The notes: generated by a model from the letters alone, not told the origin. A stretch of 64,000 nucleotides of DNA from Natrialba aegyptia DSM 13077 (GCF_000337535.1 NZ_AOIP01000012.1:39606-103605); one strand, 5' to 3'; numbered from the stretch's first letter, positions 26,542 to 35,722 are shown. Made by a program: numbers and translations.

Positions 26542-28518
26542 ATGTCACAGGAGGATGCCACGCTCGAGGCGCGGCTCGCGGAGCAGGAGGCGTTCGAACC
26601 GCCCGAGTCGTTCGTCGAGCAGGCTAACGTTACGGATCCGGGGATCTACGACGAGTTCGAGGAGAACTGGCCCGAGTGTTGGGAGCGGGCCGCCGATCTC
26701 CTCTCGTGGGACGAGTCGTACGATACCGTCCTCGACGACGGAAACGAACCGTTCTACGAGTGGTTCACCGGCGGCGAGCTCAACGCCTCGTACAACTGCC
26801 TCGACCGCCACATCGAGGACGGTGCGGCCGATCGCGAGGCGATCAAGTGGGAAGGTGAACTCGGGGAGACCCGCAGCTACACCTACGGCGAGTTGCTCGA
26901 GGAGGTAGAGACGTTCGCCGCGACGCTTCGCGGTCTCGGCGTCAAGGAAGACGACGTCGTCACGCTCTACCTGCCGATGATTCCGGAGTTGCCGATCGCG
27001 ATGCTCGCTTGCGCCCGCCTCGGGGCACCCCACAGCGTCGTCTTCGCCGGCTTCTCTGCGGACGCGCTCGCGACGCGAATGAACTCGGCCGACAGCGAAT
27101 ACCTGGTCACCTGCGACGGCTACTACCGCCGCGGCGACGCGCTCGATCACCTCTCGAAGACCAACGAGGGCCTCGAGGGCGTCGACCACGAGGTCTCCGA
27201 CGTCGTCGTGGTCGACCGACTGGGCGACGACCTCGACCACTCGCTCGCCGACAACCAGCGCGACTACGACGAACTCGTCGCCGAGTACGACGGCGAGTCG
27301 GTCGAGCCGGTTTCGCGGGACGCCGAGGACATGCTGTTCCTGATGTACACGTCGGGGACGACGGGCCAGCCGAAGGGGGTGAAACACACGACCGGCGGCT
27401 ACCTCGCCTACACGGCCTGGACCAGCCACGCCGTCCTCGACTTAGAACCCGAGGACACCTACTGGTGTTCGGCCGACATCGGCTGGATCACGGGCCACTC
27501 CTACATCGTCTACGGGCCGCTCGCGCTCGGGACGACGTCGGTGATGTACGAAGGCACGCCGGACTATCCCGACAAGGATCGCCTCTGGGAGATCGTCGAA
27601 CGCGAGGGCGTCGACGTCTTCTACACCGCACCGACCGCGATCCGGGCGTTCATGAAGTGGGGCAGCGACTACCCCGAGGAACACGACCTCTCGTCGCTGC
27701 GCCTGCTCGGCACCGTCGGCGAACCGATCAACCCGCGCGCCTGGAAGTGGTACTACAAACACATCGGCGGCGAGGAGTGCCCGATCGTCGACACCTGGTG
27801 GCAGACCGAAACCGGCGGGATGATGATCACGACGCTGCCGGGCGTCAACACCATGAAACCCGGCTCCGCGGGGCCGCCGCTGCCGGGCCTCGATGCCCGC
27901 GTCGTCGACACACAAGGCGAGGAGGTCGACGCCGGCGAGGCCGGCTACGTCACCGTCAACAAACCGTGGCCCGGCATGCTCCGGACGCTGTACAACAACG
28001 ACGAGCGGTTCCTCTCCGAGTACTGGCAGGAGTACTCCGACGAGGACGCCGACGAATGGGTCTACTTCCCCGAGGACGGTGCCAAGATCGACGACGACGG
28101 CTACATCACGATCCTCGGCCGCGTCGACGACGTGATCAACGTCTCCGGCCACCGCCTCGGCACGATGGAGATCGAATCCGCCGTCGTCGGCGTCGACGGC
28201 ATCGCCGAAGCCGCCGTCGTCGGCGGCGACCACGAGGTCAAAGGCGAAGCCGTCTACGTCTACGCCATTCCCGAGGACGACTACGAGGGCGACGCTGAAC
28301 TCGAAGAGCGCGCCCGAGAGGCCGTCCTCGACTCCATCGGCCCCATCGCGAAACCCGAAGACGTGATCTTCACGCCCGAACTCCCGAAGACGCGTTCGGG
28401 CAAGATCATGCGCCGACTCTTGGAAGACATCGCGAGCGGAAACGAACTCGGAAACACGTCGACGCTTCGGAACCCCGAGGTCGTCGACGACATCGCAGCA
28501 CAGGTCGAAACGGACTGA
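26542..28518 (+). CDS. acs: Acetyl-CoA synthetase (AMP-forming)
   Basis: This 658-residue enzyme makes acetyl-CoA from acetate, ATP and CoA in the cytoplasm. It carries YTSGTTGQPKG, the WWQTETGG loop, the standard hinge INVSGHRLGTMEIES and the catalytic lysine in TRSGKIMRR, so it looks fully canonical. The ATG at 26542 gives the family-like start MSQEDATLEARL; an in-frame ATG at 26416 would add an unrelated 42-residue extension across the promoter. The next genes encode a DUF4212/SSS symporter pair, which together with this enzyme would import and activate acetate. Confidence 0.93.
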   Translation: MSQEDATLEARLAEQEAFEPPESFVEQANVTDPGIYDEFEENWPECWERAADLLSWDESYDTVLDDGNEPFYEWFTGGELNASYNCLDRHIEDGAADREAIKWEGELGETRSYTYGELLEEVETFAATLRGLGVKEDDVVTLYLPMIPELPIAMLACARLGAPHSVVFAGFSADALATRMNSADSEYLVTCDGYYRRGDALDHLSKTNEGLEGVDHEVSDVVVVDRLGDDLDHSLADNQRDYDELVAEYDGESVEPVSRDAEDMLFLMYTSGTTGQPKGVKHTTGGYLAYTAWTSHAVLDLEPEDTYWCSADIGWITGHSYIVYGPLALGTTSVMYEGTPDYPDKDRLWEIVEREGVDVFYTAPTAIRAFMKWGSDYPEEHDLSSLRLLGTVGEPINPRAWKWYYKHIGGEECPIVDTWWQTETGGMMITTLPGVNTMKPGSAGPPLPGLDARVVDTQGEEVDAGEAGYVTVNKPWPGMLRTLYNNDERFLSEYWQEYSDEDADEWVYFPEDGAKIDDDGYITILGRVDDVINVSGHRLGTMEIESAVVGVDGIAEAAVVGGDHEVKGEAVYVYAIPEDDYEGDAELEERAREAVLDSIGPIAKPEDVIFTPELPKTRSGKIMRRLLEDIASGNELGNTSTLRNPEVVDDIAAQVETD

Positions 28519-28585
28519 ATCAGTTCGTTTCCACCGATTCATTCGGACTGAAACAAGACATAGACGCGATACGACATACACACCC

Positions 28586-29038
28586 ATGCCAGATAAAAAC
28601 ACTCATGATTCGGAAGACGGTGGCAAAGACGTTGCGACTGACGGGGGGATGACCGACGTCGAGCGCGAACAGCAAATCGACTACATGGACGTCGAAATCA
28701 ACCTGTTGAAGCCGGCGACCCCATTTATGCGGGATCACCTCCGCATCATATGGATCGGCTTTACGATTTGGGTCTTGACGACATTTGCGCCGATTACGGC
28801 GACGCGTCTTGCACCCGAGATCATGACGACGCAGATACCGGTAATCGGATTCCCGTTGCACTACCTCCTGCTTGCGGTCGTCGGACCGGGGGCGGCGCTC
28901 GTCCTCTCGGTCTGGTACGCGCGAAAGCGCGATCAGATCGACGAGAAGTACGGGATCTCACAGGACGTTGCCGAACCGGAGATGACCGAGACCGTTGCGG
29001 ACGACGCGGCCGCGGCTGATGGGGGGATCGGCGAATGA
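28586..29038 (+). CDS. DUF4212 small subunit of an SSS-type symporter
   Basis: The 150-residue protein has an acidic N-terminal stretch, the motif IDYMDVEINLLKPATPFMRD, and two hydrophobic helices (IIWIGFTIWVLTTFAPI and LHYLLLAVVGPGAALVLSVWY), followed by ARKRDQIDEKYGI. This is the DUF4212 layout, always found next to a sodium:solute symporter. Its stop codon overlaps the start of the symporter gene by 4 bp, so the two are translationally coupled. It is thought to be an accessory subunit of an acetate-type transporter. Confidence 0.9.
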   Translation: MPDKNTHDSEDGGKDVATDGGMTDVEREQQIDYMDVEINLLKPATPFMRDHLRIIWIGFTIWVLTTFAPITATRLAPEIMTTQIPVIGFPLHYLLLAVVGPGAALVLSVWYARKRDQIDEKYGISQDVAEPEMTETVADDAAAADGGIGE

Positions 29039-30765
29039 GCGGGAACGTCCCGTTGCTGGCGGATTTTGCGGTCGGTGCACTACAGACGATTCCGTTGCAG
29101 TCGGACGAAGCATTGCTCCCGGAAGGACTCGACATTTCGTTCAAACTGGTTCCGTCGATCATCGTCATCGGGATGATGCTGTTGTTCATCGTGGCCGGCT
29201 TCATGTTCAAGGCCGCGAACACGGACGACATGTGGGTGGCCGGCCGATCGATCGGGAATATCGAGAACGGAATGGCGATCGGAGCCAACTGGATGTCGGC
29301 CGCGACGTATCTCGGGGTGGCGGCCACCGTCGCCGTCTCGGGCGTCTACGGCCTGGCGTTCGTCGTCGGCTGGACGACCGGCTACTTCGTCCTGCTGATC
29401 TTCATGGCCGCCCAGATGCGGCGGTTCGGAAAGTACACCGCGCCGGACTTCGTCGGCGACCGGTTCAACTCCGATACCGCACGCGCTCTCGCGGCCATCA
29501 CCACGTTCCTGATCGGGTTCGTCTACGCGCTCGGACAGGCCCGCGGGATGGGGCTCGTCGGGATGTACATTCTCGGCGACTGGTCGGCGGTCACCGGCGG
29601 CGTGCTGACCGGCTACCAGACGATGATGGTGATCTTCATGGTCATCACCGTCGCGTACCTCTCGCTGTCGGGGATGCTCGGCGCGACCAAGAACATGGTC
29701 CTGCAGTACGTTATCCTCATCAGCGCGTTCCTGCTCGGACTGCTGGTTACCGGCTGGACCGCAGGATACTCCACGCTGTTACCGCAGCTCGAGTACGGCA
29801 TGATGATCGACAGTCTCGCCTCCGAGTTCTCCGAACCGTTTGCGGAGGGGAGCTACTACCTGTGGATCGCGACGTGTTTCAGCCTCGTCTTCGGGACGTG
29901 CGGACTCCCGCACGTGCTGGTCCGGTTCTACACGGTCGAGAACGAACGGGTCGCCCGCTGGTCGTGTACCTGGGGGCTGTTCTTCATCGCGTTGTTGTAC
30001 CTGAGTGCACCCGCCTTCGCCGCGTTCGGAACCGCGCTGTACGGCGACCAGATCGGTGCCGTCTACGGCGATCCCGGAATGACCGGCGCGGCCGGTGACG
30101 TGCTCGTCGTGTTAGCAACGCAGCTCGCCGGACTTCCCGAGTGGTTCGTCGGCTTCGTCGCCGCCGGCGGCATCGCCGCGGCGGTCGCGACGACGGCCGG
30201 CCTGTTCATCGCCGCCTCGTCGGCGATCTCCCACGACATCTACGCGAACATCATCAACGAGGACGCGACCCAGCGCCAGCAGGTCCTCGTCGGTCGCCTG
30301 AGCATCATCCTGATCGGGGCGCTCACGATAATCTTCGCGCTCGACCCGTCGGCAGCGATCGCCGCGCTGGTCTCGTTCGCGTTCTCGCTTGCCGCCATCG
30401 TGCTGTTCCCGATGTTCTTCCTCGGTCTCTGGTGGGAGAACACCAACCGACCGGGCGCGCTCGCCGGGATGATCTCCGGCCTGATCATCTGGCTCATCCC
30501 GATGTTCAACGAGGGTCACTTCGGCCCCGGCTGGGGGATCGATGTGCTTACGACCTGGATGCCGGCTATCGGTTCGGCGCTCATCGGGACGCCGATCGTG
30601 TTCGCGATCACGATCGTCGTCTCGCTCGCGACCACCGAGCCGCCGCTCGAGACCAAGCAGATGGTTCGGCAGTGTCACAGCCCCGACCCGATGCCGAGCG
30701 ACAAGACCGCGGCGGACATCGTCGCCGAAAAGAACGGCAATGCTAACGCGCCCGCGGACGACTGA
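29035..30765 (+). CDS. Sodium:solute symporter (SSS family, acetate permease-like)
   Basis: The 576-residue membrane protein has about 13 hydrophobic segments. Family marks include DMWVAGRSIGNIENGMAIGA near the N-terminus, GLAFVVGWTTGYFVLLIF, the GQARGMGLVGMYILG segment and FGTCGLPHVLVRFYTV. Similarity to the VC_2705/ActP-like branch and pairing with DUF4212 point to Na+-driven uptake of acetate or another short monocarboxylate. It lies in an operon with DUF4212 upstream and a Usp gene 2 bp downstream, and two acetyl-CoA synthetase genes nearby. Confidence 0.9.
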   Translation: MSGNVPLLADFAVGALQTIPLQSDEALLPEGLDISFKLVPSIIVIGMMLLFIVAGFMFKAANTDDMWVAGRSIGNIENGMAIGANWMSAATYLGVAATVAVSGVYGLAFVVGWTTGYFVLLIFMAAQMRRFGKYTAPDFVGDRFNSDTARALAAITTFLIGFVYALGQARGMGLVGMYILGDWSAVTGGVLTGYQTMMVIFMVITVAYLSLSGMLGATKNMVLQYVILISAFLLGLLVTGWTAGYSTLLPQLEYGMMIDSLASEFSEPFAEGSYYLWIATCFSLVFGTCGLPHVLVRFYTVENERVARWSCTWGLFFIALLYLSAPAFAAFGTALYGDQIGAVYGDPGMTGAAGDVLVVLATQLAGLPEWFVGFVAAGGIAAAVATTAGLFIAASSAISHDIYANIINEDATQRQQVLVGRLSIILIGALTIIFALDPSAAIAALVSFAFSLAAIVLFPMFFLGLWWENTNRPGALAGMISGLIIWLIPMFNEGHFGPGWGIDVLTTWMPAIGSALIGTPIVFAITIVVSLATTEPPLETKQMVRQCHSPDPMPSDKTAADIVAEKNGNANAPADD

Positions 30766-30767
30766 TC

Positions 30768-31229
30768 ATGTACGAGCGTATACTCGTTCCGACCGACGGG
30801 AGCACGGTCGCACAGGCGGCGGTTGAACAGGCGATCGATATCGCCGCGCAGTACGACGCGGAGGTTCACTCGCTGTTCGTCGCCGACACCGACGCGATCG
30901 CCTACGGACTCGGCACCGAACAGGTCGACCGCATTCGACAGGGCGAGTTCAGGGAGATGACGGAGTTGCGCGAGGACGCCGAGGCGGCGACCGGCTACGT
31001 CACGGACGCGGCCGAGGCGGCCGGGCTGACCGCCTACGAGCGCCACGCCGGCGGCCAGCCACATCGAATGATCGCGGACTACGCCGAGGACAACGACATC
31101 GACCTGATCGTGATCGGCAGTCACGGTCGGTCGGGCGTCCGACGAGCATTGCTCGGTAGCGTCACCGAACGCGTGCTCCGCTCGACGCACGTTCCCGTGC
31201 TGGTCGTCGACCACGTCGAGGACGACTGA
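30768..31229 (+). CDS. Universal stress protein (UspA family) coupled to the symporter
   Basis: A 153-residue Usp domain with MYERILVPTDGSTVAQ and the ATP-binding loop IGSHGRSGVRRALLGSVTER intact. It starts 2 bp after the symporter gene. Usp proteins encoded directly behind transporters are often regulators of those transporters; that role is inferred here. It resembles the Usp at 21445 in length and loop, but differs clearly in the middle region. Confidence 0.9.
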   Translation: MYERILVPTDGSTVAQAAVEQAIDIAAQYDAEVHSLFVADTDAIAYGLGTEQVDRIRQGEFREMTELREDAEAATGYVTDAAEAAGLTAYERHAGGQPHRMIADYAEDNDIDLIVIGSHGRSGVRRALLGSVTERVLRSTHVPVLVVDHVEDD

Positions 31230-31312
31230 ATCGGACACACGACAGCAGCCAATCGATCACACTATTTCGACATGATACACACAGCAGTCATCCAGTCGAG
31301 AGGAGTCCGCTC

Positions 31313-31531
31313 ATGAGCGTCGCCGACCGGCTGCGCGAACACGTCACGGAGAACGGGACCGGAATGGTCTACGATCTGCTGTTCGCCGTCGTCTGGGTCG
31401 GGCTCGTGAGCTTCCTCTTCGAGTTCGTCTTCCTGGACGCGCCCACGTGGGCCTACTACATGTTCATGCTCTCGGGTGTCATCGCCTACTACGGGTTTTT
31501 CTTCTCGCTCGAGCAGGCCAAACAGCAGTGA
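31313..31531 (+). CDS. Small two-helix membrane protein at the end of the acetate operon
   Basis: The 72-residue product has a charged N-terminus and two hydrophobic segments (DLLFAVVWVGLVSFLFEFVF and YYMFMLSGVIAYYGFFFSL), ending in EQAKQQ. A GAGAGGAG run 7-8 bp before the ATG is a clear ribosome binding site. It follows the symporter/Usp genes by 83 bp and could be a further accessory part, but no family function is known. Confidence 0.65.
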   Translation: MSVADRLREHVTENGTGMVYDLLFAVVWVGLVSFLFEFVFLDAPTWAYYMFMLSGVIAYYGFFFSLEQAKQQ

Positions 31532-31568
31532 CGCGTGACGCGGGCCTGTCCGAGCGCGACGGCGCGTC

Positions 31569-31796
31569 TCAGTCGTCCGCTCGAGCCGCGAGCCCTCGTT
31601 GTCTCACCCGGAAACACAGCAGCGCAACGCCGGCGAAAATGATCGGCGTCGCCAGATCCGACGGCGATCCGGAGAGGGCCGGTTGGACGCTCATTCCGGC
31701 CATCACGGCGAACAGTAGCGCCAGCAGACCGGCAATCGGAACGACGAAACCGCCAGTGATCGACGACCACCGCTCGTCGTTCGGTTCGTTGGGCAT
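31569..31796 (-). CDS. Small membrane protein, unknown
   Basis: The 75-residue protein begins MPNEPNDERWSSITGGF and has two hydrophobic segments (VVPIAGLLALLFAVMAGMSV and LATPIIFAGVALLCF), then a short basic tail. The ATG at 31796 gives a haloarchaeal-like acidic leader, so it was preferred over the start 33 bp upstream. It converges on the preceding small membrane protein gene with a 37-bp gap. No family was recognised. Confidence 0.6.
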   Translation of the reverse strand: MPNEPNDERWSSITGGFVVPIAGLLALLFAVMAGMSVQPALSGSPSDLATPIIFAGVALLCFRVRQRGLAARADD

Positions 31797-31844
31797 ACCG
31801 TCCACTAGTCGCGTGCTAACTAATATCAATCGCTTCGGATCGCG

Positions 31845-32321
31845 TCAGGAGTCCCAGTACTCCGTTTCGTCGTCGATCCGGTAGTAGCCGTGAAACGGTC
31901 GCTCGCCCCGTCCGCCCGGCGGCGAACCGACGAAGACGCCGAATTTGTTCATCTCGGGATACACCGTCACGTCAGGCTCGTTCATCGTCGACAGTGCCAG
32001 ATAGCGAAGCGGGTCGTCGCCGTCGTTGACGACGCGGTGGCCGCCCCGTTCGTCGGACGGAAGCGTCACGTAATCGCCCGCGGTCAGCGATTGCTCGCCG
32101 TCAGTATAGCGGAGTTGCCCCTCTCCCGCCAGCACGTACAGCGCCTCCTCGTTCGCCGTGTGATAGTGGTAGGGCCACGAGCGCATTTCCGGCGGCAGTT
32201 CGTAGAGGCTACAGCCGAGTTCACTCGCGCCCACGGCGTTCGAGAGTTCTTTTCGGCGGAAAGCCGTGGCTCCGTGATCGTACTCGTCCCACTCGAGTGC
32301 GGCGTCGTTGATCTTGTCCAT
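31845..32321 (-). CDS. Cupin-domain protein
   Basis: The 158-residue protein holds one conserved beta-barrel. The first cupin motif lies in SWPYHYHTANEEALYVLAGE with two His and a Glu, and the second in DYVTLPSDERGGHRVVNDGD with the final His. These residues would bind one metal ion. Members of this type include sugar-related isomerases, dioxygenases and regulators, and nothing here decides between them. The ATG at 32321 gives a compact protein; an upstream frame of 65 residues runs into the divergent tRNA methyltransferase gene and is rejected. Confidence 0.82.
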   Translation of the reverse strand: MDKINDAALEWDEYDHGATAFRRKELSNAVGASELGCSLYELPPEMRSWPYHYHTANEEALYVLAGEGQLRYTDGEQSLTAGDYVTLPSDERGGHRVVNDGDDPLRYLALSTMNEPDVTVYPEMNKFGVFVGSPPGGRGERPFHGYYRIDDETEYWDS

Positions 32322-32429
32322 GCGCGTGTATTGCCATCGGATCTCAAAGTAGTTCACCGACGATCGCTGGCCGCACAGGGCTGATTCGAAAGCGAAACCC
32401 CCTAACCCGCGCCGAAACTGCATCCGAGC

Positions 32430-33011
32430 ATGCACGACGACACTCCGGACGGTCCGGCGGTCGCCGTCCTCCGACTCGGCCACCGTCCCGGCCGGGACGA
32501 GCGGATGACGACCCACGTGGGATTGACCGCCCGCGCGCTCGGTGCCGACCGCGTCTGGTTCCCCGATAACGCCGGTCAGTCGAAAGACACCGTCGACGAC
32601 ATCACGGATCGCTTCGGCGGCCCTTTCACGGCCGAACTGACGGATTCACCCCACTCCTTAATCCGCAACTGGAAGGGGCACGTCGTCCATCTCACCATGT
32701 ACGGCCAACGCATCCAGGACGTCGAGGCCGACATCCGCGAGGTCCACCGGGACGACGGCGAGCCGCTACTCCTCGTCGTCGGCTCCGAAAAGGTCTCGTT
32801 CGACGTCTACGAGGACGCCGACTGGAACGTCGGCGTCACCAACCAGCCCCACTCCGAAGTCGCCGGCCTGGCGGTCTTTCTCGACCGACTGTTCGAGGGC
32901 GCTGAACTCGAACGCGAGTGGGCCGACGCCGATCGGACGGTCGTCCCGATGGAGACCGGCAAGCGGGTCGAATCGGTGTCAACAGACGACGATACCGACG
33001 CGTCACCGTAA
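32430..33011 (+). CDS. trm56: tRNA (cytidine(56)-2'-O)-methyltransferase
   Basis: The 193-residue SPOUT-class methyltransferase modifies C56 in the T-loop of archaeal tRNAs using S-adenosylmethionine. It starts VAVLRLGHRPGRDERMTTHV as in archaeal Trm56 and includes ARALGADRVWF, SPHSLIRNWKGHVVHLTMYG and the knot motif LLLVVGSEKVSFDVYEDAD followed by NVGVTNQPHSEVAGLAVFLD. The length is normal for the family. It is divergent from the cupin gene. Confidence 0.93.
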   Translation: MHDDTPDGPAVAVLRLGHRPGRDERMTTHVGLTARALGADRVWFPDNAGQSKDTVDDITDRFGGPFTAELTDSPHSLIRNWKGHVVHLTMYGQRIQDVEADIREVHRDDGEPLLLVVGSEKVSFDVYEDADWNVGVTNQPHSEVAGLAVFLDRLFEGAELEREWADADRTVVPMETGKRVESVSTDDDTDASP

Positions 33012-33089
33012 GTACCGGACCACGGTTTCTCCGCGCGGCCTGCCCCTTCCCGGCCAACCTATTTGTGTCCGTTCGGTGCCAGGAGTCCT

Positions 33090-33473
33090 ATGGCCGACAC
33101 GACGACGTACGAAGACGAAACGTCACGAGAAGCGGCCGCCGACCGACTGCGAGCGATCGCCGCTGAACTCGAGAGCGGCCCCACCGCGGACATTCAGGTC
33201 GGCAATAAACTCTTGGCGCTCTCACCGGGAGAGCCCCTCGAGTACGCGATCGAAGTCGAGGAGCGATCGCCGATGCTCGGCGGAGAGCGCGAGGCGGTCA
33301 CGGTCACCCTCGGCTGGGAGGAAGCCACTCCTCAGGAAGAGCAAGATGCCGATCGCAGCCAGGGCCAGGGTCACGATCACGGTCGAGATCAAGACGTGGG
33401 CCAAGAACCCACACAGAACGACCGAAGCGGAGAATCCGAAACCCAGAGCGAGCAAGACGACAGCCTGCTCTGA
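33090..33473 (+). CDS. Amphi-Trp domain protein with a Gln/Asp/His-rich tail
   Basis: The 127-residue protein has the short amphi-Trp domain (residues 8-80): REAAADRLRAIAAELESG, then LALSPGEPLEYAIEVEE and the final strand VTVTLGWEEA. The domain is small and of unknown role. The tail (about residues 85-127) is Gln/Asp/Glu/His-rich, and its DNA would read as a hydrophobic segment on the opposite strand, though without an ATG. The ATG at 33090 was chosen over an upstream alternative because the extra residues are not family-like. A palindromic element starts right after the stop codon. Confidence 0.75.
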   Translation: MADTTTYEDETSREAAADRLRAIAAELESGPTADIQVGNKLLALSPGEPLEYAIEVEERSPMLGGEREAVTVTLGWEEATPQEEQDADRSQGQGHDHGRDQDVGQEPTQNDRSGESETQSEQDDSLL

Positions 33474-33552
33474 TACGGTCTGCTGTACCGATTTACCGGC
33501 GCAACCGCGCCCGTCCTGCGATTGCGCCGGAAATGACTTACAGCAGTCCGTA
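33474..33552. repeat. 79-bp near-palindromic element
   Basis: The element begins on the base after the amphi-Trp stop codon. Outer arms TACGGTCTGCTGTA (33474-33487) and TACAGCAGTCCGTA (33539-33552) pair at 13 of 14 positions, and inner arms CCGGCGCAA (33496-33504) and TTGCGCCGG (33522-33530) pair at 9 of 9. The spacers have equal length on both sides. This symmetry suggests a MITE- or REP-like intergenic repeat rather than a simple terminator. Confidence 0.65.
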
Positions 33553-33644
33553 TGGACCGTCGACGAGCTGGGATCGACACCGCCGCCGGATCGAGGCGGC
33601 GTCCCTCAAAAGACTTAATTGCCACATGGCGTTACGGATAGGTA

Positions 33645-34181
33645 ATGGCTTTTGAGGACCTGCTCGAGGATCCAGTCATCCAGAAGTACTTGCACGAGCT
33701 GGTCGGTCCCAAGGGGATGCCCGTCGCGGCGGCACCGCCGGACGGGGAAGTGACCGACGAGGAGCTCGCAGAGGACCTAGATCTCGAGTTGAACGACGTG
33801 CGGCGTGCGCTGTTTATCCTGTACGAGAACGACCTCGCCAGCTACCGCCGGCTGCGCGACGAGGACTCGGGCTGGCTCACCTACCTGTGGACCTTCGAGT
33901 ACGACAACATCCCCGAAAACCTCGAATCGGAGATGTACCGACTCCACGAGGCCTTAGAACAGCGCCAGGAGTACGAACGCAACCACGAGTTCTATCTCTG
34001 TGAAATCTGCTCGATCCGGTTCGAGTTCGGCGAGGCCATGGACTTCGGCTTCGAGTGTCCCGAGTGTGGCTCGCCGCTCGAATCGATGGACAACGACCGG
34101 CTCGTGACGGCGATGGAAGACCGTCTCGCGGCGCTGGAGGACGAACTCAATATCGATGCCAACGTGGATGTGGACGCCTGA
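33645..34181 (+). CDS. tfe: Transcription factor TFE (TFIIE alpha homolog)
   Basis: The 178-residue protein assists archaeal RNA polymerase in opening promoters. An N-terminal extended winged helix (about residues 1-95: DPVIQKYLHELVG, then VTDEELAEDLDLELNDVRRA) is followed by a zinc ribbon with CEIC and CPEC pairs, and an acidic C-terminus. Length and domain order are typical. It forms a tight run with the following DUF2110 gene (8 bp gap). Confidence 0.95.
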   Translation: MAFEDLLEDPVIQKYLHELVGPKGMPVAAAPPDGEVTDEELAEDLDLELNDVRRALFILYENDLASYRRLRDEDSGWLTYLWTFEYDNIPENLESEMYRLHEALEQRQEYERNHEFYLCEICSIRFEFGEAMDFGFECPECGSPLESMDNDRLVTAMEDRLAALEDELNIDANVDVDA

Positions 34182-34189
34182 TCGATAGA

Positions 34190-34894
34190 ATGGTCGTACT
34201 CGCAACCAAACTGTACGTCGAGGGCGACGCCCGCGAACGGGCACTTGACTCCTTGCGGTCGCTGGTCGGCAACGAAATCGGCGACCTCGAAGTCGAGTTC
34301 GAACTCGGGGTGCGCCACGACGACTTCCCGTCGGTCACAATCGAGGGTGAGGACGCAACCGTCGCGCGAAACGTGCTCCGCGAGGAGTTCGGCGAGATCG
34401 TCCCCGATCTCGAGGCCGGCGAGACCTACGTCGGCACGCTCGAATCCTGGGACGAGGACGGACTCGTCCTCGACGCCGGCCAGCCGGTCCGGATTCCGGC
34501 GGCCGAACTCGGACTGGGTCCCGGCTCGCCGACGCAGATCCGCGATCGGTACGGGCTGGTCCAACACATGCCGATGCGGTTCGTCTACGGTGGTAGCGGC
34601 GGTGATGGCGAGCCTGAGGCCGGAGCCGAACCCCCCTCGCGGCTCGCGGACGAAGAACGCGACCGCCTCTACGAGTGGAGCCGCGGCGACGGTCGGCTCA
34701 ACGTCAACAGCGCGACCCGTGCGGAGGTTCGGGCCACGCTCAACCGCGCGGGCCACGCCCACGACTACGTCACGATCGAACGGCTCGGACTCCTCGAACA
34801 GAGCGTCATCTGCACCGAGAACACGGACCCGCCCGGGTTGCTCGCGAGCATCGGTGAGTACCTCCCGGCCGAACTGCGATGTGTCGTCCCCTAA
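34190..34894 (+). CDS. DUF2110 family protein
   Basis: The 234-residue protein starts MVVLATKLYVEGDARERALD and contains GETYVGTLESWDEDGLVLDA, a small beta-barrel-like stretch, and INP-free C-terminal helices with LNVNSATRAEVRATLNRAGH. This order is that of the archaeal DUF2110 family, found next to TFE in many haloarchaea. The function is unknown; the conserved linkage to TFE hints at an RNA or transcription role. The start 8 bp after TFE and the next gene 1 bp after its stop indicate co-transcription. Confidence 0.82.
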   Translation: MVVLATKLYVEGDARERALDSLRSLVGNEIGDLEVEFELGVRHDDFPSVTIEGEDATVARNVLREEFGEIVPDLEAGETYVGTLESWDEDGLVLDAGQPVRIPAAELGLGPGSPTQIRDRYGLVQHMPMRFVYGGSGGDGEPEAGAEPPSRLADEERDRLYEWSRGDGRLNVNSATRAEVRATLNRAGHAHDYVTIERLGLLEQSVICTENTDPPGLLASIGEYLPAELRCVVP

Positions 34895-34895
34895 C

Positions 34896-35669
34896 ATGAA
34901 CCGCCGGCTCGTTCTCGCTTCGGTCGCAGTCGTCCTCCTCGTCGGCCTGGCCGGCTGTTCGGCCTTCGGTGGCGGCATCTCCGACGACGAACTCGACCGC
35001 AACCAGTCCTACGACGATCTCCGCGACTCCGATTCCGACGTGGCGATCGACATCGAAGGCGGCAACCTCATCAGCAACGGCGAGTTCCGCGCCGTCTACG
35101 ATCTAAACGACACCGACGAGCTCTCGTTGTACCGATCGTCGTTCTACCAGGAGGAACCGCTCGACATCCACAGCGTCCGCTACTGGTATCCGAACGGCAC
35201 CGAAGTGACGGGATCCGAACTCGAGATCGATCAGGGCCAGTCCAGTACCAACGTCCAGGTTCCGGACGGCAACGGAACGATTGCGCTGTCGGGGCAGGCC
35301 GGGAGTAACACGTTCCAGTTGCCCGCTTACGTTTCGGGATCCTACGAGGTCACCGTGCCGGAGGGCCACCGCACCTCGAACTTCCTCCTCGGAAACGCCA
35401 GACCGGGCGGCTACGATCGGGAAGTCGTCGACGACCGGGAGCGACTCACCTGGGACGAACTCGACAGTACGATCTCGCTTCGCTACTACCAGACGGGGTA
35501 CATCCCGCTGTTCCTCGGACTCGTCGGCCTGGTCGTCGTGATCGGCTCGATCGGGATCGCCTACTACTACCGGCAGGTCAAGCAACTCCAGCAGGAACGC
35601 GAGGAGTTGGGACTCGATGTCGAACTCGAAGACGACGACAACGACGGCCCGCCGCCAGGACTCCGGTAA
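34896..35669 (+). CDS. DUF5803 lipoprotein with C-terminal membrane anchor
   Basis: The 257-residue protein has a lipoprotein signal: a basic start, a hydrophobic run and the lipobox LAGCSAF. A beta-rich external domain of about 170 residues follows, then a transmembrane helix (IPLFLGLVGLVVVIGSIGIAYYY) and an acidic cytoplasmic tail ending PPPGLR. It is thus expected to be anchored at both ends. The layout matches haloarchaeal DUF5803, function unknown. It begins 1 bp after the DUF2110 stop codon and closes the tfe operon. Confidence 0.8.
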   Translation: MNRRLVLASVAVVLLVGLAGCSAFGGGISDDELDRNQSYDDLRDSDSDVAIDIEGGNLISNGEFRAVYDLNDTDELSLYRSSFYQEEPLDIHSVRYWYPNGTEVTGSELEIDQGQSSTNVQVPDGNGTIALSGQAGSNTFQLPAYVSGSYEVTVPEGHRTSNFLLGNARPGGYDREVVDDRERLTWDELDSTISLRYYQTGYIPLFLGLVGLVVVIGSIGIAYYYRQVKQLQQEREELGLDVELEDDDNDGPPPGLR

Positions 35670-35722
35670 CGGTCACACGCGGCGAGGCTGCACCAGTTCG
35701 CTATTCGAGAGACCGGGTCGAA

